Shown: piece after piece, positions 1 to 5,059 of the stretch
Numbering within the stretch: the stretch's first letter is position 1
How the letters are laid out: each line of letters begins with the position of its first letter
Origin: Deltaproteobacteria bacterium GWA2_55_10
GTDB lineage: Bacteria > Desulfobacterota > GWC2-55-46
Assembly (NCBI GenBank): GCA_001797415.1
Contig: MGPL01000013.1
Coordinates: 10,171-15,229 of the forward strand
DNA: 5,059 bases
Reading direction: 5' to 3'
Translations under genes and position numbers: made by a program
Notes under the pieces: model-generated
Told to the model about the DNA's origin: nothing
The model's database searches: none
Seen by the model: only the letters and a program-made list of their open reading frames with translations

Positions 1-303
1 GGGTTGGGCGAGAGCGTCGCCCTTATAACCGACGGCAGGTTCTCCGGCGGGACAAGGGGGCCGTGCATAGGCCATATCTCTCCTGAGGCCATGGAGGGCG
101 GGCCGATAGCGTTTGTTAAAGACGGCGACACGATAAAGCTCGACATACCCGCGCGCAAAATAGAATTGAAGGTAAGCGACAGCGAGCTCGAGACAAGGAA
201 GAAGGCCTGGAAGATGCCGCCCCCGAAGATAAAGGACGGCTGGCTCGCAAGGTACGCAAAGGTAGTTACCTCGGCAAACACCGGGGCTGTTGTCAAGGGC
301 TGA
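1..303 (+). CDS. ilvD: Dihydroxy-acid dehydratase, C-terminal fragment (5' end outside window)
   Basis: This is the last 100 codons of an IlvD/Edd-family dehydratase, read in frame from base 1 to the TGA at 301-303. The enzyme dehydrates 2,3-dihydroxy-isovalerate and 2,3-dihydroxy-3-methylvalerate to the 2-oxoacids in the cytoplasm, using an iron-sulfur cluster and Mg2+. The fragment opens inside the highly conserved TDGRFSGGTRG block (residues 10-20). The serine at residue 15 (bases 43-45) corresponds to the proposed catalytic base of the family. CIGHISPEA and a GGPIAFVKDGD stretch follow, the usual C-terminal beta-barrel signature. Full-length IlvD is about 550-570 residues, so roughly 450 are missing upstream because of the window edge, not a break in the gene. 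The ATG-less start at base 4 is an internal TTG Leu codon and not a real start. The gene precedes ilvB in the same direction, as expected for an ilv cluster. Confidence 0.96.
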   Translation, partial: GLGESVALITDGRFSGGTRGPCIGHISPEAMEGGPIAFVKDGDTIKLDIPARKIELKVSDSELETRKKAWKMPPPKIKDGWLARYAKVVTSANTGAVVKG

Positions 304-310
304 CGGTGCT

Positions 311-394
311 TCCCCCGTTCTAAAGGGGGACTGAGGGGGATTATAGATACGATTCTATCTCCCGTTACCCCCTCTTTAGAAAAGAGGGGTAACG
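311..394. repeat. Compound hairpin element in the ilvD-ilvB gap
   Basis: Three consecutive inverted repeats fill most of the 145-base gap. The first is TCCCCC (311-316) paired with GGGGGA (325-330). The second is GGGA (337-340) with TCCC (360-363), enclosing ATAGA (343-347) with TCTAT (354-358). The third is a strong stem of 14 pairs, 363-377 with 381-394, broken by one unpaired C at 372 and closed by an AGA loop. The C-rich/G-rich arms around a TTTAGAA or TTCTAAA core resemble dispersed palindromic repeats common in deltaproteobacterial and Nitrospirota genomes (recollection, not a search). No U-tract follows the last stem, so a classical intrinsic terminator is not supported. It could still slow transcription or define an mRNA end between ilvD and ilvB. 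Confidence 0.75.
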
Positions 395-448
395 CCTGAG
401 AACATAAGCAGTAGACGAATAGACTAATTCAGACAGCGGTATACGAAG

Positions 449-2146
449 ATGACCAAGAAGAACGGCGCTGAAATATTCATAGAATGCCTTCTGAAGGAAG
501 GCGTTGACACCATATTCGGTTTTCCGGGCGGCGCCGTGCTGCCCGTCTACGACGCACTCTATGACTCGCCCCTGAGGCACATACTCGTGAGGCACGAGCA
601 GGGCGCGGTGCACATGGCGGACGGTTACGCGAGGGCGTCAGGCAGGCCCGGCGTCGTCGTCGTCACATCAGGTCCCGGCGCGACCAATACGGTCACCGGC
701 ATAGCAACGGCCTACATGGATTCGATCCCCTTGGTGGTCTTCACCGGACAGGTGCCGACTGCCCTCATCGGCAACGACGCATTCCAGGAAGCGGACATCG
801 TCGGCATCACCAGGCCGTGCACAAAGCACAACTACCTGGTCAAGGACATAAGGGACCTGCCCCGGATAATCAAGGAGGCCTTCTACATCGCCATGACCGG
901 AAGGCCCGGCCCTGTGCTGGTCGACATGCCTAAGGACGTGCTCATGGCGACCCTGCCGGATTACAAGTACCCGGACAAGGTCTCGCTGGAGAGCTACCAG
1001 CCCAACTACAAGGGGCACCCCGGCCAGATAAAGAGGGCGCTGGAGTTCATACTCTCGGCAAAGAGGCCGGTCATATACGCGGGCGGCGGAGTTATCCTGT
1101 CCGACGCGTCTGAAGAACTGCTCTCTTTATGCGAGAAGATGGGCCTGCCGACCACGACCACGCTCATGGGTCTTGGGGCGTTCCCGGGCACGCACCCGCT
1201 CTTCATGGGCATGCTCGGCATGCACGGCACATACTGCGCCAATATGGCGATTATGAACACCGACTGCCTAATTGCCGTAGGCGCGCGTTTTGACGACAGG
1301 GTCACGGGCAAGATAGACGAGTTCGCGCCCTATGCGGGCATAGTCCATATAGACATCGACCCGACATCGATCAGCAAGAACGTCAAGGTCGATATCCCGA
1401 TAGTCGGCGACGTGAAGACGGTCCTGAAAGACCTGATCAAGTGCCTGCCGAAGTCCCTCAAGGATTACAGGAAGGGGCTCGAGGGCTGGCACAACGAGGT
1501 CAAGGGCTGGCAGGCCAACCACAAGCTCTCTTATAAGCAGGAGTTCAAGGGCAAGATAAAGCCGCAGTACGTCATCGAGAAGCTCTACGAGCTTACAAAG
1601 GGAGATGCCATAATCACTACCGAAGTCGGCCAGAACCAGATGTGGGCCGCCCAGTTCTTCAAGTTCGACAAGGCGAGGACCTTTCTTACCTCCGGGGGTC
1701 TCGGCACGATGGGCTTCGGCTTTCCGGCGGCAATAGGCGCGCAGTTCGCGTTCCCTGACAAAACGGTCGTGGGCATCGCGGGCGACGGCTCGCTGCAGAT
1801 GAACATACAGGAGCTTGCCACGGCGGTGCAGTACAAGCTGCCGGTCAAGGTCGTGATACTCAACAATATGGTCCTCGGCATGGTGCGCCAGTGGCAGGAG
1901 CTCTTTTACCAGAAGAGGTACTCTCACACCTGTATATCCGTCGCGCCTGACTTCGTGAAGCTCGCTGAGGCATACGGGGCAGTGGGCTTGAGAGCGACGA
2001 AGCCTGAAGATGTCGAGAAGGTCCTGAAACAGGGCCTTGGCGTCAAGGACAAGCCCGTGCTCATGGACTTCAGGGTGGACCAGTTCGAGTGCGTATATCC
2101 GATGGTCCCGACTGGCCAGCCCTTGAACAAGATGCTCCTCGTCTGA
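449..2146 (+). CDS. ilvB: Acetohydroxyacid (acetolactate) synthase, large catalytic subunit
   Basis: This 565-residue thiamine-diphosphate enzyme condenses two pyruvates to 2-acetolactate, or pyruvate with 2-oxobutyrate to 2-aceto-2-hydroxybutyrate, the first common step of valine, leucine and isoleucine synthesis. It has the three family domains: N-terminal PYR (about 4-170), central FAD/nucleotide-fold (about 190-325) and C-terminal ThDP-binding (about 375-545). Visible landmarks are GFPGGAVLPVYDAL (24-37), the catalytic glutamate E50 in VRHEQGA, and TSGPGATN (73-80). The ThDP/Mg motif starts at GDG (445-447) and ends at NN (472-473). P103 and W482 match the well-known herbicide-contact positions. 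The tryptophan corresponds to the residue that favours 2-oxobutyrate over pyruvate as second substrate in E. coli AHAS II. The length is normal for the family. The ATG at 449 begins exactly where homologues begin, although the ribosome site is weak (GAAG abuts the start). The regulatory subunit gene follows after a 134-base gap. Confidence 0.98.
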   Translation: MTKKNGAEIFIECLLKEGVDTIFGFPGGAVLPVYDALYDSPLRHILVRHEQGAVHMADGYARASGRPGVVVVTSGPGATNTVTGIATAYMDSIPLVVFTGQVPTALIGNDAFQEADIVGITRPCTKHNYLVKDIRDLPRIIKEAFYIAMTGRPGPVLVDMPKDVLMATLPDYKYPDKVSLESYQPNYKGHPGQIKRALEFILSAKRPVIYAGGGVILSDASEELLSLCEKMGLPTTTTLMGLGAFPGTHPLFMGMLGMHGTYCANMAIMNTDCLIAVGARFDDRVTGKIDEFAPYAGIVHIDIDPTSISKNVKVDIPIVGDVKTVLKDLIKCLPKSLKDYRKGLEGWHNEVKGWQANHKLSYKQEFKGKIKPQYVIEKLYELTKGDAIITTEVGQNQMWAAQFFKFDKARTFLTSGGLGTMGFGFPAAIGAQFAFPDKTVVGIAGDGSLQMNIQELATAVQYKLPVKVVILNNMVLGMVRQWQELFYQKRYSHTCISVAPDFVKLAEAYGAVGLRATKPEDVEKVLKQGLGVKDKPVLMDFRVDQFECVYPMVPTGQPLNKMLLV

Positions 2147-2149
2147 TTT

Positions 2150-2257
2150 GTCATTGCGAGGAGCGTTAGCGACGCGGCAATCTCATAACGAATGCGTTAT
2201 GAGGCGGCTGGGGCAGTATCGTGAGATTGCTTCGGGACTAAAGTCCCTCGCAATGAC
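2150..2257. repeat. GTCATTGCGAGG-type dispersed palindromic repeat between ilvB and ilvN
   Basis: This is a 108-base nested inverted repeat. The outer arms are GTCATTGCGAGG (2150-2161) and its perfect complement at 2246-2257. Inner arms are GCAATCTCA (2177-2185) and TGAGATTGC (2222-2230). Local stems are GCGT/ACGC (2163-2166 with 2172-2175), CTCATAACG/CGTTATGAG (2182-2190 with 2195-2203) and GGGACT/AGTCCC (2234-2239 with 2242-2247). The sequence style (TCATTGCGAGGAGCG, then GCGGCAATCTC) matches a widely distributed non-coding palindromic repeat that I recognise from many bacterial genomes. That recognition is from memory. It begins 3 bases after the ilvB stop codon and ends about 23 bases before the earliest ilvN start. 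No coding capacity and no clear target-site duplication are visible. Confidence 0.88.
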
Positions 2258-2280
2258 GGAAACTGGATAAGAATTTTTTA

Positions 2281-2790
2281 TTGGCAGAGTTTCGGGGGTA
2301 TTTGGTGCGCCACACAATTTCAGTGCTTGTTTGCAACGAGTTCGGCGTCCTCTCGAGGATCTCCGGCCTTTTCTCCGGCAGGGGCTTCAACATCGAGAGC
2401 CTTTCTGTGGCCGAGACGCTCGACCCGGAGATATCTCGCATGACGATAGTCACCAGCGGCGACGACAAGGTGCTCGAACAGATAAACAAGCAGCTCAACA
2501 AGCTCGTAAATGTCATAAAGGTCTACGACTTCACGGACGAAGAGCATATTGAGAGGGAGCTTGCCCTCATAAAGGTGAACCTCACCTCGGAGACGAGGGC
2601 AGAGATAATCTCCATCGTCGATATCTTCAGGGCCAAGGTCGTGGACGTAAGCCCCAGGACGTACACCATAGAGATAACCGGCGACGAGGAGAAGATAAGG
2701 GCCATAACCGAGCTCCTTCGCCCGTTCGGAATAAAGGAAATAGTCAGGACAGGCAGGGTGGCAATGGCAAGGAGCCCCAAGCAGAAGTGA
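2281..2790 (+). CDS. ilvN: Acetohydroxyacid synthase, small regulatory subunit
   Basis: The small subunit (169 residues from TTG 2281, or 161 from GTG 2305) activates IlvB and confers feedback control by branched-chain amino acids. An N-terminal ACT domain (about residues 10-85) starts with RHTISVLVCNEFGVLSRISG. It is followed by GRGFNIESLSVAET and SRMTIVTSGDD. A C-terminal small-subunit domain (about 90-165) contains ERELALIKVN, IFRAKVVDV and GIKEIVRTGRVAM. N19, G22, S25 and N37 align with E. coli IlvH N11, G14, S17 and N29, in the valine-binding loop region, so valine-type feedback sensitivity is predicted. C18 stands where a Glu is usual. The start is uncertain: many homologues begin as M-RHT, which fits GTG 2305, preceded by GGGGGT at 2294-2299. 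TTG 2281 has only GGATAAG (2265-2271) upstream. The gene follows ilvB and precedes ilvC by 67 bases. Confidence 0.95.
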   Translation: MAEFRGYLVRHTISVLVCNEFGVLSRISGLFSGRGFNIESLSVAETLDPEISRMTIVTSGDDKVLEQINKQLNKLVNVIKVYDFTDEEHIERELALIKVNLTSETRAEIISIVDIFRAKVVDVSPRTYTIEITGDEEKIRAITELLRPFGIKEIVRTGRVAMARSPKQK

Positions 2791-2840
2791 TTTCAAAGGC
2801 TGTTGGCCTTTTAACTTACACGCGCGAAAAATTATTTTTA

Positions 2841-2846
2841 GGGAGG
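2841..2846 (+). promoter_or_regulatory. Shine-Dalgarno of ilvC
   Basis: GGGAGG lies 11 bases before the ATG at 2858, within the run AGGGAGGA (2840-2847). It is clearly better than the weak sites before ilvB and ilvN. An ATG at 2847 directly after it is out of frame with ilvC. The 2791-2857 gap is otherwise A+T-rich and I see no T-box or leader-peptide features in it. Confidence 0.7.
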
Positions 2847-2857
2847 ATGCTGATTCG

Positions 2858-3874
2858 ATGAAGGTTTACTATGATAAGGACGCCAGCCTTGAGAAGATAA
2901 GGTCAAAGAAGGTCGCGGTTATCGGCTTCGGCAGCCAGGGGCACGCCCACTCGCTCAACCTGAAGGACAGCGGAGTCGATGTCGTCGTCGGTCTGAGGAA
3001 GGACGGCGCCTCCTGGAAAAAAGCAGAGGCAGCCGGTATGCCGGTCAAGAACGTGGCGGATGCCGTAAAGGGCGCCGATGTCGTCATGATACTTGTCCCT
3101 GACGAGCTCCAGGGAGACCTCTACAGGACAGAGATTGCCCCGAATCTCAAGAAGGGCGCGTACCTCGCGTTTGCCCACGGGTTCAATATCCACTACGGCC
3201 AGATCGCGCCGGATAAGACAATAAGCGTCTTCATGGCCGCCCCCAAGGGACCCGGCCACCTGGTGAGGCATGAATACACCAAGGGCTTTGGCGTGCCGTC
3301 CCTCGTCGCGGTGCACCAGGACGCCTCGGGAGATACGCTTCAGGTCGCTCTCGCATACGCCAGCGCGATCGGCGGCGGCAGGGCGGGCATTATCGAGACT
3401 ACCTTCAAGGACGAGACCGAGACAGACCTCTTTGGAGAGCAGGCGGTCCTATGCGGCGGCGCTTCCGCCCTCATACAGGCCGGTTTCGAGACCCTGACCG
3501 AGGCAGGCTACCCGCCTGAGATGGCATACTTCGAGTGCCTGCACGAATTGAAGCTCATCGTCGACCTCATATACGAAGGCGGCATATCCAACATGCGCTA
3601 TTCGATCAGCAACACCGCCCAGTACGGCGACCTCACGAGGGGGCCGAGGGTCATAACCGACGAGACCAAGAAGGAGATGAAGAAGATCCTCCGCGAGATA
3701 CAGACAGGCGAGTTCGCGAGGGACTGGCTCCTTGAGAACAAGGCTAACAAGCCCATGTTCCAGGCCCTCACGAGGCTTGGCCAGGAGCACCCGATCGAAG
3801 AGGTCGGCGCGAAGCTCCGCGACATGATGCCCTGGCTCAAGAAGGGCAAGATAGTGGACAAGGAGAAGAACTGA
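2858..3874 (+). CDS. ilvC: Ketol-acid reductoisomerase, class I (short form)
   Basis: This 338-residue enzyme performs the Mg2+-dependent alkyl migration and NADPH reduction of 2-acetolactate (or 2-aceto-2-hydroxybutyrate) to the 2,3-dihydroxy acid that IlvD then dehydrates. The N-terminal Rossmann domain (about 1-182) carries GFGSQGHAHSLNL (23-35). The cofactor loop LRKDGASWKKAE follows, where R47 and S52 are the expected 2'-phosphate contacts and suggest NADPH preference. H107 (AHGFN) and K130 (AAPKGPG) are the conserved active-site residues of this domain. The C-terminal knotted domain supplies D190 and E194 (TDLFGEQ), E226 and E230 (YFECLHE), and S251 (SISNTAQYGD), all at the standard class I positions. 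The length is typical of the short form found in most bacteria. The ATG at 2858 has a good ribosome site. The last codons are lysine-rich, as often seen, and end at TGA 3872-3874. Confidence 0.98.
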   Translation: MKVYYDKDASLEKIRSKKVAVIGFGSQGHAHSLNLKDSGVDVVVGLRKDGASWKKAEAAGMPVKNVADAVKGADVVMILVPDELQGDLYRTEIAPNLKKGAYLAFAHGFNIHYGQIAPDKTISVFMAAPKGPGHLVRHEYTKGFGVPSLVAVHQDASGDTLQVALAYASAIGGGRAGIIETTFKDETETDLFGEQAVLCGGASALIQAGFETLTEAGYPPEMAYFECLHELKLIVDLIYEGGISNMRYSISNTAQYGDLTRGPRVITDETKKEMKKILREIQTGEFARDWLLENKANKPMFQALTRLGQEHPIEEVGAKLRDMMPWLKKGKIVDKEKN

Positions 3875-3884
3875 GGCAAGGCTA

Positions 3885-4018
3885 CCTCTAAAAATTGTTA
3901 TTTATCCTGATCTCTGTGTCAGGGCGGAAATAAAAATGCTCACATATACCACAACATATGCTGCGCTTTTTATTTCCGCGCTTCCTTGACCTCAGAAAAA
4001 ATCCCTAATTTTTAGAGG
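3885..4018. repeat. Symmetric 134-bp imperfect palindrome (MITE-like or structured RNA) after ilvC
   Basis: The outer arms are CCTCTAAAAATT (3885-3896) and its perfect 12-base complement at 4007-4018. The inner arms are GCGGAAATAAAAA (3924-3936) and its perfect 13-base complement at 3967-3979. The segments between outer and inner arms are 27 bases on each side, so the element is exactly symmetric about its centre. The centre continues as an imperfect stem: GC/GC, CA/TG and CATAT (3943-3947) with ATATG (3956-3960), leaving an 8-base loop. The left arm also holds its own CCTGA/TCAGG hairpin (3906-3910 with 3919-3923). Terminal inverted repeats plus a non-coding core suggest a MITE or similar insertion, but no flanking direct repeat is obvious. 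A role as the 3' end structure of the ilv transcript is an alternative. I do not recognise the family. Confidence 0.75.
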
Positions 4019-4050
4019 CACCCGCAATAGAATAAACCAGTCGCTTCACC

Positions 4051-4085
4051 CCAATACCCTCCCTTTTCCTAAGGGAGGGTATTGG
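4051..4085. repeat. Perfect 15-bp hairpin just upstream of psd
   Basis: CCAATACCCTCCCTT (4051-4065) pairs perfectly with 4071-4085 around a TTCCT loop. The stem is very stable and lies 33 bases before the psd start. The CTTTAT that follows is only a poor U-tract on the + strand. It may be a dispersed repeat of the same general style as the 363-394 hairpin, since both have TACCC...GGGTA arms with a pyrimidine-rich 5' side. It could equally be a weak terminator ending the ilv message before psd. Confidence 0.75.
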
Positions 4086-4106
4086 CTTTATAAAAAGAGA
4101 GTAGAT

Positions 4107-4114
4107 GGGGAGGT
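4107..4114 (+). promoter_or_regulatory. Shine-Dalgarno that fixes the TTG start of psd
   Basis: GGGGAGGT ends 4 bases before TTG 4119 and is the strongest ribosome site in the window apart from that of ilvC. It supports TTG 4119 as the start. The nearby ATG at 4105 is out of frame with psd. Confidence 0.7.
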
Positions 4115-4118
4115 ATTA

Positions 4119-4760
4119 TTGGGCAGGATTCCTGTTGCCAGGGAAGGTTATCCCTTTATCCTGGCAGCTTTATTTTGTATAATAATCGTATGGGCCGTCG
4201 GGTTTATCTGGCTTGAAGTCCTGTTCGTTCCGCTGGCAATCTTCGTGACGGCCTTTTTCAGGGACCCTGAGAGGGAGATACCGGCTGATAGCTCAGCCAT
4301 CGTGAGCCCGGCTGACGGGAAAGTCATAAAAGTCGAGAAGATCAAAGACGACAAGTTCCTCAAGACTGATGCGCTTCGCATCTGCATCTTCATGAATGTC
4401 TTCAATGTCCATGTAAACAGGGTGCCCGCATCGGGCTCCGTTGTGGATGTCATCTATAATCCGGGGAAGTTCTTCAACGCCTCGCTCGACAAGGCGTCTG
4501 TCCACAACGAGCAGAACGCCGTAATAATGGAAGGGCCGGGAGGCAGGCGTTTTGCCTTCAACCAGATTGCCGGTCTCATAGCCAGGAGGATAGTCTGTTA
4601 CGCGAAGCCCGGCATGAGCTTTGAGAAAGGCCAGAGGTTCGGCCTCATAAGGTTCGGCTCAAGGGTCGACGTATATCTGCCCGCAAAATGTGTGGCCAAC
4701 GTAAAGGTCGGGGACAAGGTGAGCGCGGGCTCTTCAATACTGGGGTGCTGGGATGCTTGA
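4119..4760 (+). CDS. psd: Phosphatidylserine decarboxylase proenzyme, short class
   Basis: This 213-residue membrane-bound pyruvoyl enzyme decarboxylates phosphatidylserine to phosphatidylethanolamine. After the N-terminal MGRIPVAREGYPF, typical of this short (PSD-A-like) class, two hydrophobic segments (about 12-30 and 32-47) should anchor it in the inner membrane, followed by FFRDPER. D66 in SPADGKV, H98 in FMNVFNVHVNRVP and S181 in RFGSRVDVYLP match the Asp-His-Ser set used for self-cleavage. Cleavage between G180 and S181 would give a beta chain of 180 residues and an alpha chain of 33 residues with an N-terminal pyruvoyl group. The FGS site replaces the LGST of the E. coli-type long enzyme. 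The TTG start is chosen from its strong ribosome site and from the family N-terminus. The gene overlaps pssA, whose product supplies the substrate. The downstream partner makes the assignment secure. Confidence 0.96.
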   Translation: MGRIPVAREGYPFILAALFCIIIVWAVGFIWLEVLFVPLAIFVTAFFRDPEREIPADSSAIVSPADGKVIKVEKIKDDKFLKTDALRICIFMNVFNVHVNRVPASGSVVDVIYNPGKFFNASLDKASVHNEQNAVIMEGPGGRRFAFNQIAGLIARRIVCYAKPGMSFEKGQRFGLIRFGSRVDVYLPAKCVANVKVGDKVSAGSSILGCWDA

Positions 4761-5059
4761 CAACGAGATAAACATCGAAAATCCGGAAAAGAAAAAGATT
4801 AAGAAGGGGGTCTACCTCCTGCCGAACCTCATAACTTCGGCGAGCCTCTTTGGCGGTTTCTACGCCATCATTGCCTCGCTGGACGGCAATTACGAGTACG
4901 CGGCCATAGCCATAATCATCTCCGGCATACTCGACGGCCTGGACGGCAGGATAGCGAGGCTCACGGGGTCGAGCAGCAAGTTCGGGGTCGAATACGACTC
5001 CCTTGCCGACCTCATCGCCTTCGGCCTCGCTCCGGGCGTGCTCATATTCACATGGGCCC
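4753..5059 (+). CDS. pssA: CDP-diacylglycerol--serine O-phosphatidyltransferase, N-terminal part (runs off window)
   Basis: The first 102 codons of an integral-membrane CDP-alcohol phosphatidyltransferase are present, open to the window edge. It transfers phosphatidyl from CDP-diacylglycerol to L-serine, giving phosphatidylserine for Psd. After a charged, lysine-rich N-terminus (1-19), YLLPNLITSASLFGGFYAI (21-39) is the usual first-helix signature of the Bacillus-type (type II) PssA. The catalytic motif DxxDGxxAR...GxxxDxxxD is complete: D61, D64, G65, A68, R69, G78, D82 and D86. The ATG at 4753 overlaps the psd stop by 8 bases, which indicates translational coupling. TGGGGTG (4741-4747) is a possible ribosome site inside psd. 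The family is usually 230-280 residues, so more than half is missing downstream. The sibling enzyme PgsA shares the motif, but the N-terminus and the psd neighbour favour PssA. Confidence 0.94.
   Translation, partial: MLDNEINIENPEKKKIKKGVYLLPNLITSASLFGGFYAIIASLDGNYEYAAIAIIISGILDGLDGRIARLTGSSSKFGVEYDSLADLIAFGLAPGVLIFTWA

Noticed and set aside
304..448. T-box, leader peptide or attenuator for ilvB
   Set aside because: There is no T-box AGGGTGGNACCGCG-like element, no short frame rich in Leu, Val or Ile codons, and no terminator with a U-tract. The hairpins fit a repeat element better.
1268..1927. 219-codon open frame on the minus strand
   Set aside because: It lies wholly inside ilvB, whose protein is clearly conserved. 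The antisense product shows no recognisable motif and is an effect of codon bias.
2320..2796. 158-codon minus-strand frame opposite ilvN
   Set aside because: It is fully antisense to a conserved gene, has no motif, and is not supported by a neighbouring operon. The other minus-strand frames in ilvB, ilvC and psd are rejected for the same reason.
2795..2811. Small hairpin AAAGGC/GCCTTT after ilvN, followed by one more T
   Set aside because: The stem is only 6 pairs with a 5-base loop and almost no U-tract, and ilvC follows at once with a strong ribosome site. It is too weak to call a terminator.
3936..3989. Seventeen-codon ATG frame within the ilvC-psd gap
   Set aside because: It lies inside the palindrome, has no Shine-Dalgarno sequence and ends where the right arm begins to diverge. 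It is best explained as chance.
4087..4096. TATAAA-like -10 box (4089-4094) before psd
   Set aside because: The matching -35 position falls in the hairpin loop region and reads TTCCTA, a poor match. It is not reported as a promoter without transcript data.
1..5059. A hidden undescribed protein system
   Set aside because: Every substantial open frame on the + strand is a well-known housekeeping enzyme with intact catalytic residues. No transposase, nuclease, toxin, CRISPR array, tRNA or rRNA signal was found.

Overview
The window is a one-strand (+) block of core metabolism. It holds the 3' end of ilvD, then ilvB, ilvN and ilvC (isoleucine/valine biosynthesis), followed by psd and the 5' part of pssA (phosphatidylethanolamine synthesis). 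The order ilvD-ilvB-ilvN-ilvC-psd-pssA is, from memory, one seen in Geobacter-like Desulfuromonadales and related lineages, often continuing into leuA. Arg AGG and Ile ATA are frequent codons and the G+C looks to be in the mid-to-upper fifties by eye. A Gram-negative, probably anaerobic bacterium of the former Deltaproteobacteria, Nitrospirota or a neighbouring candidate phylum is plausible. The sequence alone does not settle the phylum.

Layout: 1-303 is the ilvD C-terminus. 304-448 is a gap filled by a run of three hairpins (311-394). 449-2146 is ilvB. 2147-2280 is a gap occupied by a nested inverted repeat (2150-2257) of the dispersed GTCATTGCGAGG type. 2281-2790 is ilvN, with a TTG or GTG start. 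2791-2857 is a short gap with a good Shine-Dalgarno for ilvC. 2858-3874 is ilvC. 3875-4118 is a non-coding gap with a symmetric 134-bp imperfect palindrome (3885-4018) and a separate perfect 15-bp hairpin (4051-4085). 4119-4760 is psd, with a TTG start. From 4753 to the window edge is pssA, overlapping psd by 8 bases.

How the genes work together: IlvB and IlvN form acetohydroxyacid synthase. IlvC then isomerises and reduces the product, and IlvD dehydrates it to the 2-oxoacid precursors of valine and isoleucine. PssA makes phosphatidylserine from CDP-diacylglycerol and serine, and Psd decarboxylates it to phosphatidylethanolamine. All key catalytic residues I could check are present and every gene is intact apart from the two cut by the window edges.

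I see no defence, mobile-gene or otherwise novel protein system. What is unusual is non-coding: three of the five junctions carry palindromic repeat elements that look different from one another. One of them separates the catalytic and regulatory subunit genes of acetohydroxyacid synthase.
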